From Paraperibacillus esterisolvens (GTDB lineage Bacteria > Bacillota > Bacilli > Bacillales > DSM-1321), in assembly GCF_046237625.1 (NCBI RefSeq), contig NZ_CP143545.1, forward strand, positions 248,001 to 312,000: a stretch of 64,000 nt of DNA, written 5' to 3'. The translations under genes and the position numbers were made by a program. Positions 30,789-40,679 of the stretch are shown here, in pieces; the first letter of the stretch is position 1; the number at the start of each line of letters is the position of its first letter. The notes under the pieces are model-generated. The model was not told the DNA's origin. It made no database searches and worked only from the letters and a program-made list of their open reading frames with translations.

Positions 30789-32282
30789 ATGGCAGTGATA
30801 GGGTTTGAAGAAAAGTTATGGTCTGCAGCGGATAAATTGCGCAACAATATGGATGCTGCTGAATATAAGCACGTTATACTCGGATTAATCTTCCTAAAAT
30901 ATGTATCAGATACATTTCATGAAAAATGGCAAGAGTTAATGGAGGAAGAGCCTGACTTTGCAGAAGACCGAGATGCTTACATGGCGGAAGGGGTATTCTG
31001 GGTTCCGGCTAACGCTCGATGGGGTTATATTGCAGATCGCGCTAAACTCCCGGAAATTGGTCAAATTATTGATAGTGCGCTGGATGCAATTGAAAAAGAG
31101 AATCAAAGTTTAAAAGGGGTTCTTCCAAAAAACTATTCAAGACCAGAATTGGATAAGCGAATCCTAGGAGAAATTTTAGATTTATTTGCAAATATTGATG
31201 TTGGTGGGAGTCTTGCGAAAGAAAAAGATGTACTTGGCAGAGTGTATGAATATTTCTTAGGAAGATTTGCAGCTAGCGAAGGTAAAGGTGGCGGAGAGTT
31301 TTATACTCCGAAAAGTATCGTAACTTTAATGGTAGAAATATTACAGCCATATAAAGGATATGTATATGATCCTGCTTGCGGTAGTGGTGGAATGTTTGTT
31401 CAATCTTTGAAGTTTGTTCAAGAACACAGTGGAAATACATATGATATTTCTGTATATGGCCAAGAATCCAATCCTACAACCTGGAAACTTGCGAAGATGA
31501 ATCTTGCTATTAGAGGGATTGAAAGTAACTTAGGTTCTAAAAATGCAGACACATTCCATGAAGATTTACATCCAACATTAAAAGCAGATTATGTATTAGC
31601 CAATCCACCATTTAATGACAGTGATTGGGGGCAGCTTCAATTGTTGGAAGATCCTCGTTGGAAATTTGGAACCCCTCCTTCGGGTAATGCGAACTATGCT
31701 TGGCTACAACATATGATAGATAAAACTAGTCAAAATGGTAAAGCCGCAGTAGTTTTAGCCAATGGTTCGTTATCCGCTACTACATCTAACGAAGGAGAAA
31801 TTCGTAAAAATATAATTTCTGCAGACCTTGTAGAATGTATCATATCTTTGCCTGATAAGTTATTCTATACAACTGGTATACCAGTTTGTATTTGGATATT
31901 GAATAGAAATAAGGAGAATAAAGGCAAAACCTTATTTATTGATGCCCGCAGGCAAGGAACCATGGTTAATAGGCGTCTTAGAGAGCTTTCGAATGAAGAT
32001 ATTAGAAGAATTGCTAATGTTTACATTAACTGGCAAAATAGTACTCATTATGAAGACATTCTAGGATTTTGTAGGGTAGCTGACTTTGAAGAAATACAAA
32101 AACATAGCTATTTGCTTACACCGGGGCGCTATGTTGGGGTTGAGGAACAGGAAGAAGAATTAGAGCTGTTTGAAGAAAAAATCAATCGACTAACATCTAA
32201 GTTGGAACAGCAGCTAAGTGAGTCCGAAACAATAAAACAAGAATTGCGGAGACAGTTAGGGGAGATAGGATTTGGGTTCTAA
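30789..32282 (+). CDS. hsdM: Type I restriction-modification methyltransferase HsdM
   Basis: A 497-residue N6-adenine methyltransferase subunit. The N-terminal helical domain (EEKLWSAADKLRNNMDAAEY) is typical of HsdM_N; the SAM site is YDPACGSGGMFVQ (about 194-206) and the catalytic motif is LANPPFND (about 270-277). It forms M2S with HsdS and R2M2S with HsdR, methylating and otherwise cleaving DNA at a bipartite site. An AGAAGGAG site precedes the ATG. hsdS overlaps by 11 bases. Confidence 0.96.
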   Translation: MAVIGFEEKLWSAADKLRNNMDAAEYKHVILGLIFLKYVSDTFHEKWQELMEEEPDFAEDRDAYMAEGVFWVPANARWGYIADRAKLPEIGQIIDSALDAIEKENQSLKGVLPKNYSRPELDKRILGEILDLFANIDVGGSLAKEKDVLGRVYEYFLGRFAASEGKGGGEFYTPKSIVTLMVEILQPYKGYVYDPACGSGGMFVQSLKFVQEHSGNTYDISVYGQESNPTTWKLAKMNLAIRGIESNLGSKNADTFHEDLHPTLKADYVLANPPFNDSDWGQLQLLEDPRWKFGTPPSGNANYAWLQHMIDKTSQNGKAAVVLANGSLSATTSNEGEIRKNIISADLVECIISLPDKLFYTTGIPVCIWILNRNKENKGKTLFIDARRQGTMVNRRLRELSNEDIRRIANVYINWQNSTHYEDILGFCRVADFEEIQKHSYLLTPGRYVGVEEQEEELELFEEKINRLTSKLEQQLSESETIKQELRRQLGEIGFGF

Positions 32283-33606
32283 CACCTTTAAATCAAAATT
32301 TAAGACAGTGACCCTTGGGGAATTGGTTGATTCAAATATGGCAGAAATTCAAACTGGTCCTTTCGGTACAATGCTCCACGCTAGCTCCTATATTGATGAA
32401 GGCACGCCTGTAATAGCGGTAAAGGATATAGGGGTAAATAGGGTTATTCATGGAATGTCACCTTGTATAAGCAATAGTGATGCTGAAAGATTGGATAGAT
32501 ATAAATTAAAAAAAGGGGACATTATTTTTGGTAGAAAAGGTGCTGTTGAGAGAAGAGCTCTAATTACTGATAAAGAATCAGGGTGGATACAAGGAAGCGA
32601 TTGTATTAGAATTCGCTTTCTTTCACCAGCTATTAATTCTGTGTACGTTTCTTATTTTCTTGGAACCACTTTTTATAAAAGTTGGATTACTTCCAATGCC
32701 CAAGGAACTACAATGCCCTCATTAAATCAAGAGATACTAAAAAGAGTACCCATACCCTTGCCCCCAATAGAAACACAAAATAAAATAGCTGAAATACTTA
32801 GCGTTATTGACAAGAAGATACAGCTAAATAATGAAGTGAGCGAGAGCTCAGAAGAACTAATATTAGCTGTCTTCAAACGATGGTTTATTGACTTTGAGTT
32901 TCCAAACAGGGATGGCAAACCCTACAAGACCAGTGGGGGCAGGTTTATCAATAGCGAATTGGGAATGATTCCAGAATATTGGTCATTAAAAAATATAAAT
33001 GAAATAAGTGAAGTTACAATTGGGAAGACTCCGCCTAGGAAAGAAAGTCAATGGTTTTCATATGATCAAAGTGATTTAAGATGGATTTCTATAAAGGATA
33101 TGGGAGATTCAGGTATGTTTATTAATAAAACGGCTGAATATCTTACACATGAGGCGGTAGAAAGGTTTAAAGTCAAAAGAATTCCCGATAATACGGTTAT
33201 TTTAAGCTTTAAACTAACTGTAGGAAGGATATCTATTACGATTGGTCAAATGCTTTCCAATGAAGCCATTGCGCACTTTAAAATCAACAGTTCATTAATA
33301 AGTACGGAATTTTTATATTCCTATCTGAAAAAGTTTAATTTTGAAAGAATGGGAAGTACATCTTCCATTGCTACCGCTATTAATTCAAAAATTGTCAAAA
33401 CTATCCCGATACTAATACCTTCCAGTGAGGTTTTAGATAATTTTAATTTGTTGGCTAATCCAATATTTAAGTTTATCAAAAACAATATATTGGAGAATGA
33501 AACTTTAGTTGATTTAAGGGATTCACTTCTTCCAAAACTTATTTCTGGTGAAATCAGTGTTACTGATGAAATGGAGGTCGGGGAATGTTTAGAGAAGGTC
33601 AATTAG
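32272..33606 (+). CDS. hsdS: Type I restriction-modification specificity subunit HsdS
   Basis: A 444-residue specificity subunit. It has two target recognition domains (about residues 5-165 and 225-400), each followed by a conserved helical spacer (PPIETQNKIAEILSVIDKKI for the first). The TTG start at 32272 has a GGGGAG site 8 bases upstream and overlaps hsdM. Both domains look complete, so a bipartite recognition sequence is expected, but it cannot be read from the sequence. No second, silent hsdS or inverted repeats for phase switching were seen nearby. Confidence 0.94.
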   Translation: MGSNTFKSKFKTVTLGELVDSNMAEIQTGPFGTMLHASSYIDEGTPVIAVKDIGVNRVIHGMSPCISNSDAERLDRYKLKKGDIIFGRKGAVERRALITDKESGWIQGSDCIRIRFLSPAINSVYVSYFLGTTFYKSWITSNAQGTTMPSLNQEILKRVPIPLPPIETQNKIAEILSVIDKKIQLNNEVSESSEELILAVFKRWFIDFEFPNRDGKPYKTSGGRFINSELGMIPEYWSLKNINEISEVTIGKTPPRKESQWFSYDQSDLRWISIKDMGDSGMFINKTAEYLTHEAVERFKVKRIPDNTVILSFKLTVGRISITIGQMLSNEAIAHFKINSSLISTEFLYSYLKKFNFERMGSTSSIATAINSKIVKTIPILIPSSEVLDNFNLLANPIFKFIKNNILENETLVDLRDSLLPKLISGEISVTDEMEVGECLEKVN

Positions 33607-36596
33607 AAAATGTTGTAATTGAATACTTCAAAGACATTGGTTATAACCACAGCCATGCTTACCAGTTGCAACGTGATGAAAAAGAAGTATTGTTATTGGA
33701 TTATCTGGAGACAGCGTTGATTAAAATTAATCCGGGTTTGTCTCCAGATGTTATTAATCAAACAATACGTAAAATTCGTTTTTTTGAAACAAGTGATGTC
33801 TTTTCAAACAATAAAGTTTTTCATAAGTATCTAACTGAGACAGTCGAAGTGCCTGAATTTGTAAAAGGGGAGACTATTTATCATCGTGTTCGTTTAATTG
33901 ATTGGGATAAGCCAGAGAATAATAATTTTCTTATTGTTAATCAGATAGAGATAATTGAAAGAGGGGGTAAGAAAATTCCAGATGCTGTACTTTATGTTAA
34001 TGGTATGCCCCTTGTGGTTATTGAGCTGAAAAGTACCTCTCGGGAGGAGGTGGACATAGAAGATGCCTACATACAATTAAAGAACTATAAAAATGTCCAC
34101 ATTCCATCATTGTTCAATTATAATGCCTTTCTCATAGTAAGTGATGGGGTAAAGGCGCAAGTTGGTACTATGACTGCACCTTTCGATCGATTCTCAGCAT
34201 GGAAAAAAATTAACTTATATGATGATATAATTGAAAATCGCCAGTTAGATACACTGGTTTATGGGTTATTTGATAAATTTCGATTTTTGGATATCATTCG
34301 AAATTTCACTTTGTTTACGGGTGAGGCCAAAATTATGGCTGCCTATCATCAATATTATGGAATGAGAAAGGCGATTGATTCTACCTTAAAGGCAGTTGAA
34401 AGTGATGGTCGTGCAGGTGTAATTTGGCACACCCAAGGAAGTGGAAAGAGTTATTCCATGACCTTTCTCGTAGCTAACTTAGTTAAGCATGAATTATTAA
34501 AGAATCCCACAATTGTTATAATTACAGACCGTAATGACTTGGATGGCCAGCTGTTTAATACTTTTGCTGGTGCAAGTGACTTTCTAAGACAATTACCTCT
34601 GCAAGCTGAGAGCCGAAGTCATATTAAGGATTTACTGGAAAATCGGCAGACTGGCGGGGTAATTTTTTCTACAATTCAGAAGTTTGAAGAGGAAACTGGG
34701 CTTTTATCCAATCGAAAAAATGTTATTGTTATGGTTGATGAAGCACACCGGACTCAGTATGGAATTGATGCAAAGTATAACCTTGCAACTGGAGAACAAA
34801 AATATGGATATGCAAAGTATTTAAGAGAAGCTTTGCCAAATGCCACATTCATTGCATTTACCGGAACTCCAATAGAAACAACAGACAAATCCACTTCAGG
34901 ATTATTTGGAGATGTCATTGATGTATATGATATGACACAGGCTGTACAGGATGGCGCTACAGTAAAAATCTATTATGAATCCCGGTTAGCAAAGGTTAAA
35001 TTAGATGAAAAGCAAATGGCCGAGATTGATAAAGAATACTGGAAGATGCAGGTTAATGAAGGTGTAGATGATTATACAGTTGAGCAAAGCCAAAAGCAGC
35101 TATCCAGAATGGAACAAATTATTGGAGACCAAGACCGGATAAAGCAGGTTGTTGCTGATATAATTAGCCATTACGAAGATCGTAAAGATTTAGTTGCTGG
35201 AAAGGCAATGATTGTTGCCTATTCAAGGAAAACAGCATTTTTAATGTACCAGGAACTTACTTCTCAGCGCCCTGAGTGGGTGGATAAGGTTAAAATAGTT
35301 ATGACCGAGAGCAATCAAGACCCTGAAGAGCTTGCCAAGCTTGTAGGGAATAAACAGACTCGTAAGGACAGGGAGAAAGAATTTAAAGATGTAAACAGTT
35401 CTTTCAAAATTGTTATTGTAGTTGATATGTGGTTAACAGGTTTCGATGTGCCATCGTTAGATACTATGTACGTTGATAAGCCTATGAAAGCACACAACTT
35501 AATGCAGGCTATCGCGCGTGTAAACCGAGTTTATCCCGGCAAAACCGGTGGCCTGGTTGTTGATTATATTGGGCTTAAGCGAAACCTGATGGAAGCACTT
35601 CAGACCTATACTAATCGGGACCAGGATAAGGTTCAGGAAAATGAACAGGCAAGAGATATTGCCCTGAACCTTGTTGAGGTGCTTAGAAATTTATTTCATC
35701 AATTTAGCTACCAGGACTTCTTTGGTGATAGTGATAAAAGGCGCTATGAGGTTATCCGCGATGGAGCTGAATTTGTTCAACAAACTGAAAAGAAAAAAAT
35801 GCTGTTCATGACTGAAACAAAGAAATTAAAAGATGTTTATAAGATTTGTACGGGGTTGCTTTCAACAGAAATTAAAGAGGAAATTTCCTATTTCATTGCA
35901 GTGCGCTCATTTATTATGAAGTCTGAACGGCCAGGAGTTCCAGATATCCGGGAAGTTAACGAAAGAATTTCCAAGCTTTTGGAGAATGCAGTATTAGATG
36001 ATGGGGTTATGGTATTAACAGAAACCACTGTTGCTGAAAGTTTTGATTTGTTAAATGAAGAGAATATTGCAAAACTAAGGGCTATTCCTCAAAAGAATAT
36101 TGCAACAACCATTTTGATGAGGGTTATGAAAGAAAAGTTAAAAGATGTTAAAAAGAAGAACATGGTTGTTAGCAAAAGTTTTTCTGAGCGTTTTGAAGTG
36201 ATTGTGAACAAATACCATAATCGGAACGATCATTTGGATGTTTACGAAGTATTTGAGGAACTTCTAAAGTTTAAAGAGGAACTTGAGGAAGCCATCCAGG
36301 AGGGTACTCAATTAGGATTATCCTATGAAGAAAAAGCTTTCTTTGATGTTTTAGGGTCTGATCCTGATATCAAAAATCTTCTTCAAGATGAAACCCTGCT
36401 GGCAATAGCAAAGGACTTGGCTACCACAGTTAAAGAACACCGGACTATTGATTGGGAGAAGAAAGAAAGTGCGCAGGCTAGGATGAGACTGTATATAAAG
36501 AAGGTATTGCGTAAATGGGATTACCCGCCTAACAAGGAACCAAAAGCAGTTGAGGATGTTTTGGAACAAGCTAAGCTGCAGTGTGCAAATATGTAA
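33585..36596 (+). CDS. hsdR: Type I restriction endonuclease subunit HsdR
   Basis: A 1003-residue motor and nuclease. The N-terminal PD-(D/E)XK site is PDAVLYVNGMPLVVIELKS (about 125-145). The SF2 translocase has Walker A HTQGSGKSYSMTF (about 283), a DEAH box (MVDEAHRTQYG, about 383), the TGTPIE motif and motif VI QAIARVNRVYP (about 640). The C-terminal helical domain is complete, so cleavage activity is expected. It overlaps hsdS by 22 bases, with a GGAGG site inside hsdS. Intact M, S and R together imply a working system. Confidence 0.96.
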   Translation: MFREGQLENVVIEYFKDIGYNHSHAYQLQRDEKEVLLLDYLETALIKINPGLSPDVINQTIRKIRFFETSDVFSNNKVFHKYLTETVEVPEFVKGETIYHRVRLIDWDKPENNNFLIVNQIEIIERGGKKIPDAVLYVNGMPLVVIELKSTSREEVDIEDAYIQLKNYKNVHIPSLFNYNAFLIVSDGVKAQVGTMTAPFDRFSAWKKINLYDDIIENRQLDTLVYGLFDKFRFLDIIRNFTLFTGEAKIMAAYHQYYGMRKAIDSTLKAVESDGRAGVIWHTQGSGKSYSMTFLVANLVKHELLKNPTIVIITDRNDLDGQLFNTFAGASDFLRQLPLQAESRSHIKDLLENRQTGGVIFSTIQKFEEETGLLSNRKNVIVMVDEAHRTQYGIDAKYNLATGEQKYGYAKYLREALPNATFIAFTGTPIETTDKSTSGLFGDVIDVYDMTQAVQDGATVKIYYESRLAKVKLDEKQMAEIDKEYWKMQVNEGVDDYTVEQSQKQLSRMEQIIGDQDRIKQVVADIISHYEDRKDLVAGKAMIVAYSRKTAFLMYQELTSQRPEWVDKVKIVMTESNQDPEELAKLVGNKQTRKDREKEFKDVNSSFKIVIVVDMWLTGFDVPSLDTMYVDKPMKAHNLMQAIARVNRVYPGKTGGLVVDYIGLKRNLMEALQTYTNRDQDKVQENEQARDIALNLVEVLRNLFHQFSYQDFFGDSDKRRYEVIRDGAEFVQQTEKKKMLFMTETKKLKDVYKICTGLLSTEIKEEISYFIAVRSFIMKSERPGVPDIREVNERISKLLENAVLDDGVMVLTETTVAESFDLLNEENIAKLRAIPQKNIATTILMRVMKEKLKDVKKKNMVVSKSFSERFEVIVNKYHNRNDHLDVYEVFEELLKFKEELEEAIQEGTQLGLSYEEKAFFDVLGSDPDIKNLLQDETLLAIAKDLATTVKEHRTIDWEKKESAQARMRLYIKKVLRKWDYPPNKEPKAVEDVLEQAKLQCANM

Positions 36597-37522
36597 TGTC
36601 TGTCTGGGTGCCCGATGTTGGGTGCCTTTTTATATATGCTTTAGGTTATGCGGGCTTCTGACTACGAATAGTACCCTCCCCTGTTACACGAAATAAGGCT
36701 AGAATCGTGTACAGAGGAAGTGATACCGCCAACATGCTTTAGTATAAAGCAGGGAACTTGATGACGCTGCTGTTTTGTACCTGAATCTCTTCATCTTGCC
36801 ATTAGCTTTTTAAAAGCACATACAGTTTCGCCCGCATGCTTTATGGCAAGTACCACTGGCCGTAACCAATCGAAACTCCACCGAACCGTTTCTGCAAGAA
36901 GTCGTTCCCACTTCTCTAAGTCTCACAATCCGGTCATAAACAGCAGGAAGACCTTGCCTGATGATTGCTACGCTGATTTTCTGCATCGGCTCAGCTCACC
37001 GGACCTCTTTTTTTGCGTGATTTAAGGGCGCTCCCACGGTTATTCTTTTCTCCGGTTGTTAATGTCTAGCCCGGCAAACAACAGCGTTTAATCAGAGGTT
37101 AGCAGCTCTGACCCTTTTGGGGATTTAACTCTAGTGTTAATACAACCTTTTGGAAAATAAAGTGCAATATTTTATTGAGGTGATATTATATTGCTTTTTT
37201 GAAATATAGAGAGAAGGGAAAAAGGGATATTAAATTGGAGGTGTTCAGGCGCGGAAATCCTATTTCGTTGCCCATATACATAAAAAAAATTCTCTGGTTT
37301 TCTCCTAATTTTTAACTGTAAGAGAAAATTTAAGAGAATATTATCCTTCCTGATAATTAGGTATTACTAACTTTACTATATTTTGGTATCCTTAATAATA
37401 GCGGAACAGAAATTTGGGTAGTTTTTATTTCAATCCTCCGGGAGGCAAATACGTCCTAGTTTTTTCGGTGGAATAGTTAACCTTAAAGAATTACTTACCA
37501 GTATTTTTAGGAGGAAAAACCA
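36597..37522. other. Gene-free stretch with an unexplained GC-richer block
   Basis: About 925 bases. 36640-37120 is clearly GC-richer than the AT-rich sequence on both sides. It has no convincing gene: a minus-strand frame (about 36810-36985) is open for some 58 codons but matches nothing I know and lacks a clear ribosome site. It may be the remnant of a mobile element or a structured RNA. From 37140 to 37520 the sequence is AT-rich leader before the next gene. Confidence 0.4.
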
Positions 37523-38137
37523 TTGGCGGAAGATTTAATCTCTATTATAAAAAACAAAAAGCCAGATGATATATATAATAATATGATACTAGGTAATGAT
37601 GTATGGTATTTTAAAAATGTTATAGAACCTATCCCTGAAGATCCTTCGGGATTTTATGATGAATTTAAAAGATATATTTCTTCTTGCTTGAACATTCACC
37701 TGAACAATATTTGTATTGTAGGGAGTGCTAAAACTGGTTTCAGTTTTAAAACCAAAGACTTTAATGGATTTAGGTTGGAGGATAATGGTGAAATCAAAGC
37801 CTCTGATATTGATATAGCCGTTATTTGTGATAAACGATTTAGGGAATTTTGGAATATACTTTTGGAAATGCACCAATCTGGCAGATACATTAGGGATTAC
37901 AACAATGTTTGTAGTGGCTTATTTAGGAGATTTGTTAGAACTGATGTAATCCCGGAAACATATACATATGCTCAAGAATGGAATGAAGTAACTGATTCAA
38001 TGATAAAAGATTTTCAATTCAAATTCGGTATATTCCATAAGACATCTATCCGGCTCTATGAATCTTGGGACGGATTAAAGAATTATCAATTAGGCTCAAT
38101 TAAACGAATCCAAAAAGAATTACTTAAGGGGGAATAG
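37523..38137 (+). CDS. Nucleotidyltransferase-like protein paired with a DUF262 protein
   Basis: A 204-residue protein with a nucleotidyltransferase signature: GSAKTGFSFK (G-S helix, about residues 65-74) and SDIDIAVI (D-x-D, about 94-101). This pattern occurs in MNT-like and other polymerase-beta superfamily proteins. Start TTG at 37523 with AGGAGG. The stop lies 2 bases before the DUF262 gene, so the pair is an operon. A DNA-, RNA- or protein-modifying role in phage defence is inferred from the island setting, not shown. No known two-gene family was recognised with certainty. Confidence 0.65.
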   Translation: MAEDLISIIKNKKPDDIYNNMILGNDVWYFKNVIEPIPEDPSGFYDEFKRYISSCLNIHLNNICIVGSAKTGFSFKTKDFNGFRLEDNGEIKASDIDIAVICDKRFREFWNILLEMHQSGRYIRDYNNVCSGLFRRFVRTDVIPETYTYAQEWNEVTDSMIKDFQFKFGIFHKTSIRLYESWDGLKNYQLGSIKRIQKELLKGE

Positions 38138-38139
38138 CA

Positions 38140-39195
38140 ATGAAATTCGATATGAATAAACAGACTATAAAGTGGTTTATTGCCCTCCATGAGGCTGGAA
38201 ATCTTATTATTAACCATGATTATCAGCGTCGAGGAGTATGGCTTCATAGGGATAAGGTAAAGTTAGTTGAGTCTGTGTTACTTGATTTTCCAATTCCTGA
38301 AATGTATGTGTGGCAAAGAGAAACGCACCCTACTTCTGGAGATACTCGGTATGAAATAGTAGATGGGCAACAAAGATTAAGATCAATAATTGAATTTATT
38401 ACTAATCCAGATTTTATCTTAGAATCAAGATTTGTAGATGATGTTGATGCTCCTTATGCCGGAAAAAGGTTTGAAGACCTTACTCCCGAGGAAAAACAAA
38501 AGTTCTGGAGATATCAATTTGTTGTACGGGAAATAGATAGTGAAGAGAGTTTGGATAATATTAGAAAGATGTTTTTGAGGCTAAATAGGACTAATCTATC
38601 TTTAAATCCTCAAGAACTCAGAAACGCAGAGTTTAATGGTGAATTTATAAAATTATCTTTAGAAATGTCCGAAGATGAGTTTTGGAAAAAATATTCTGTT
38701 TTCAATGATAGCGATATAAGGCGGATGCTAGATATACAATTCTGCAGTAGTATATTAATTTTCCTGCGAAATGGTATACAGTCCGATACACAGTCACTCA
38801 TAAACAGAATGTATGACCGTTATAACGATGAGTACGTACAAAAGTTAGAAGATAAAAAAATGTTCCTTGAAATGATGGGAATAGTGGATATTTTTCTTTC
38901 TGAAGAAAGTTCATTTGCACAAAAAAAATCTCAATTATTTACTTTATTTTGTTTATCATATTGGTTTATTAGTAATAGGGTTGCAATCGAAGAACATCAC
39001 AAAGCGAATTTTAGGGAGTTTTGTATTGAATATAACAAAGCTGATTCTGATGATGATCAAATTGAAGATTCAGCGCTACGGAGCGATTTACTAATGTATA
39101 AAACATACAGCATAGAAGGTACTGGAAAAAAACTCCACAGGGAACAAAGATTCGGTATTCTAAAAAAGTATGTTTTAGGAAATTTGGAAGACTAA
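38140..39195 (+). CDS. DUF262 (GmrSD N-terminal, ParB-like) protein
   Basis: A 351-residue protein with the DUF262 signature: DYQRRGVW (about residues 27-34), YEIVDGQQRLRS (about 69-80) and LNPQELRNAEF (about 151-161). DUF262 domains occur in type IV restriction enzymes such as GmrSD and in BREX-associated BrxU, where the domain binds and hydrolyses nucleotide and regulates a partner HNH nuclease (DUF1524). No DUF1524/HNH domain is visible here; the C-terminal about 150 residues are helical and unknown. Its partner is the upstream nucleotidyltransferase-like gene. Confidence 0.75.
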   Translation: MKFDMNKQTIKWFIALHEAGNLIINHDYQRRGVWLHRDKVKLVESVLLDFPIPEMYVWQRETHPTSGDTRYEIVDGQQRLRSIIEFITNPDFILESRFVDDVDAPYAGKRFEDLTPEEKQKFWRYQFVVREIDSEESLDNIRKMFLRLNRTNLSLNPQELRNAEFNGEFIKLSLEMSEDEFWKKYSVFNDSDIRRMLDIQFCSSILIFLRNGIQSDTQSLINRMYDRYNDEYVQKLEDKKMFLEMMGIVDIFLSEESSFAQKKSQLFTLFCLSYWFISNRVAIEEHHKANFREFCIEYNKADSDDDQIEDSALRSDLLMYKTYSIEGTGKKLHREQRFGILKKYVLGNLED

Positions 39196-39448
39196 AGCTT
39201 AGCTGCAAAAGTCCAGTTTAAGCCCGTGTTAAAGCAAATGGTAAAATAGGCGCTGCTTTCGAATGGTAACTCATCAGCATCCCTTGTGTTGCGACTTACA
39301 CTCAACACATGTAGAATGTATAATAAAAGCGATGCAAATAAAATTTGCATCGCTTTTGTTATAAGAGTCATCAAGTCAACTTCTTAATTGACCGGCTAAC
39401 AACATGCTACATTTTGCTAACCAAGTACAATAAATCACAGTAAACCTA

Positions 39449-39526
39449 GGTTAAAGGTGTTACACGCAGCACCTGCAGAATGCTGATTCTAAGTGACTTT
39501 CTTCTAATGCGGTTAAAAATGTTACA
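39449..39526 (+). promoter_or_regulatory. Paired arm-type direct repeats at the right end of island 1
   Basis: GGTTAAAGGTGTTACA (39449-39464) and GGTTAAAAATGTTACA (39511-39526). They start 62 bases apart and the second ends 14 bases before the att core. The right end of island 2 has the same geometry, which is why I read them as integrase arm-binding sites. Confidence 0.75.
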
Positions 39527-39540
39527 GCATAAAACTATAT

Positions 39541-39557
39541 GGGCGGCATGATGTAAT
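39541..39557 (+). repeat. Island 1/2 junction attachment site
   Basis: GGGCGGCATGATGTAAT, identical to the groEL 3' end over 19 bases (with the AT before it). It is followed by a decayed integrase gene and by an AACCCTT/AAGGGTT hairpin, mirroring the arrangement at 25260. Confidence 0.9.
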
Positions 39558-39654
39558 ATGCCGCTCCAACCCTTGACCTGTAAGGGTTTTGCTTGAGCAA
39601 AGAGTGAGATGCTCACGGAGTTAAGATTATTGAAGGCTTCTCATTAATTGACTA

Positions 39655-40330
39655 AATTTTTGAGAAGCCTCTTTTTTTAGTTCCTGCGTAATATGTAGAT
39701 ATACATTTTTTGTTGTATCATCGTCGCAATGACCCAGACGATCCATTATTTCTTCCAATCCCACTTTTGCTTCAGCCAATAAAGATGTATGGGTGTGACG
39801 CAACGAATGGGGGTTAGCTCTTTATTTAATGTGGCAATTTTCAACAAGCGAGCCATTCGATTTTCCACGGTTTTAATAATAATCGGATAGCCAGGGAATC
39901 TCTCCACTTTAGCAAAGATAAAATTAGAATCGTGATACGTTTCCCCATAGCGGTCTTTCACTTTTTGCTGAGTGATTCGATGAGCCTTTAAGGCATTGAT
40001 GATGATTTCATCGACGATCATTGTCCGCTTTGATTTTCTTGTTTTAGGTGTTACTAATTCATACTTTACCGTGTTATTCGTTGGATTATAATAGGTCTTG
40101 GTAATGTTGATGGTATTATTGTGAAAGTTGATATCTTTCCACTTAAGGGCAATCAATTCACCTACTCGCATTCCGGTATAGGATAAGACAAGAAACATTA
40201 GATAGTCCATTTCTAAGCCTTTTGAGTTAGCCGTCTCCAGAAACCAAGCCAATTCTTCTTTTTCCATATACTTAGGCAGCTCTTGTTCCTCTAATTCCTC
40301 AATAGACTTTCTTTCTCTTTTCAGGTACAA
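39655..40330 (-). pseudogene. Decayed tyrosine recombinase of island 2
   Basis: The 3' third of an integrase closely related to the one at 25362-26570. The catalytic arginine region (YTGMRVGELIALKW) is present, but a one-base loss near 39812 shifts the frame before the H-x-x-R and tyrosine segments, which continue in another frame (EASQKFSQLM at the C-terminus). The 5' part is missing: homology stops abruptly at about 40330 (YLKRERKSIEELEE), joined to unrelated sequence. About 190 N-terminal residues are lost, so it is inactive. Island 2 can move only with help from another integrase. Confidence 0.9.
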
Positions 40331-40618
40331 TCTTGTTCCTTTTGTAGAAGAAGCTCAAATTATATTTTCTAATAGTATAGAAAGAACGCTGGATATTCTA
40401 GTACCGGAAGAAACAAGGATAATCCAGTATTTTGGCGACTTAGAAACTATTCACCTAGCCGATGATTACTTTTCAAACTGTCCCCATTGTAATGAGGAGG
40501 TACATATTAACGCTGAGGCTTACGCTGGACCGGGAGCACCCCACGAAAAGACATATAGACTTGCCCAAAATGTGGACACGATTGGGATACCTTTGATTTA
40601 GTCAGTGATTTTTACTGA
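40331..40618 (+). pseudogene. 3' fragment of a zinc-ribbon protein
   Basis: An open frame without a start directly abuts the integrase remnant. It has CPHCNEEVHINAEAYAGPG and, after a one-base shift near 40560, CPKCGHDWDTFDL, so two CPxC pairs make a zinc ribbon. Both the missing 5' end and the shift mark it as broken. The parent family is unknown. Confidence 0.6.
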
Positions 40619-40679
40619 ACCTCTATGTACGAATCCAACTAATCTATATATAAAATATGAACCAACTATAGGAGGCTTT

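Noticed and set aside
36600..36635. Terminator after hsdR (GGGTGCC repeats)
   Set aside because: The two GGGTGCC copies are direct, not inverted, so no stem forms.
36843..37025. 60-codon frame in the block after hsdR
   Set aside because: No ribosome site, no recognisable motif, odd composition. The region is reported as unexplained instead.
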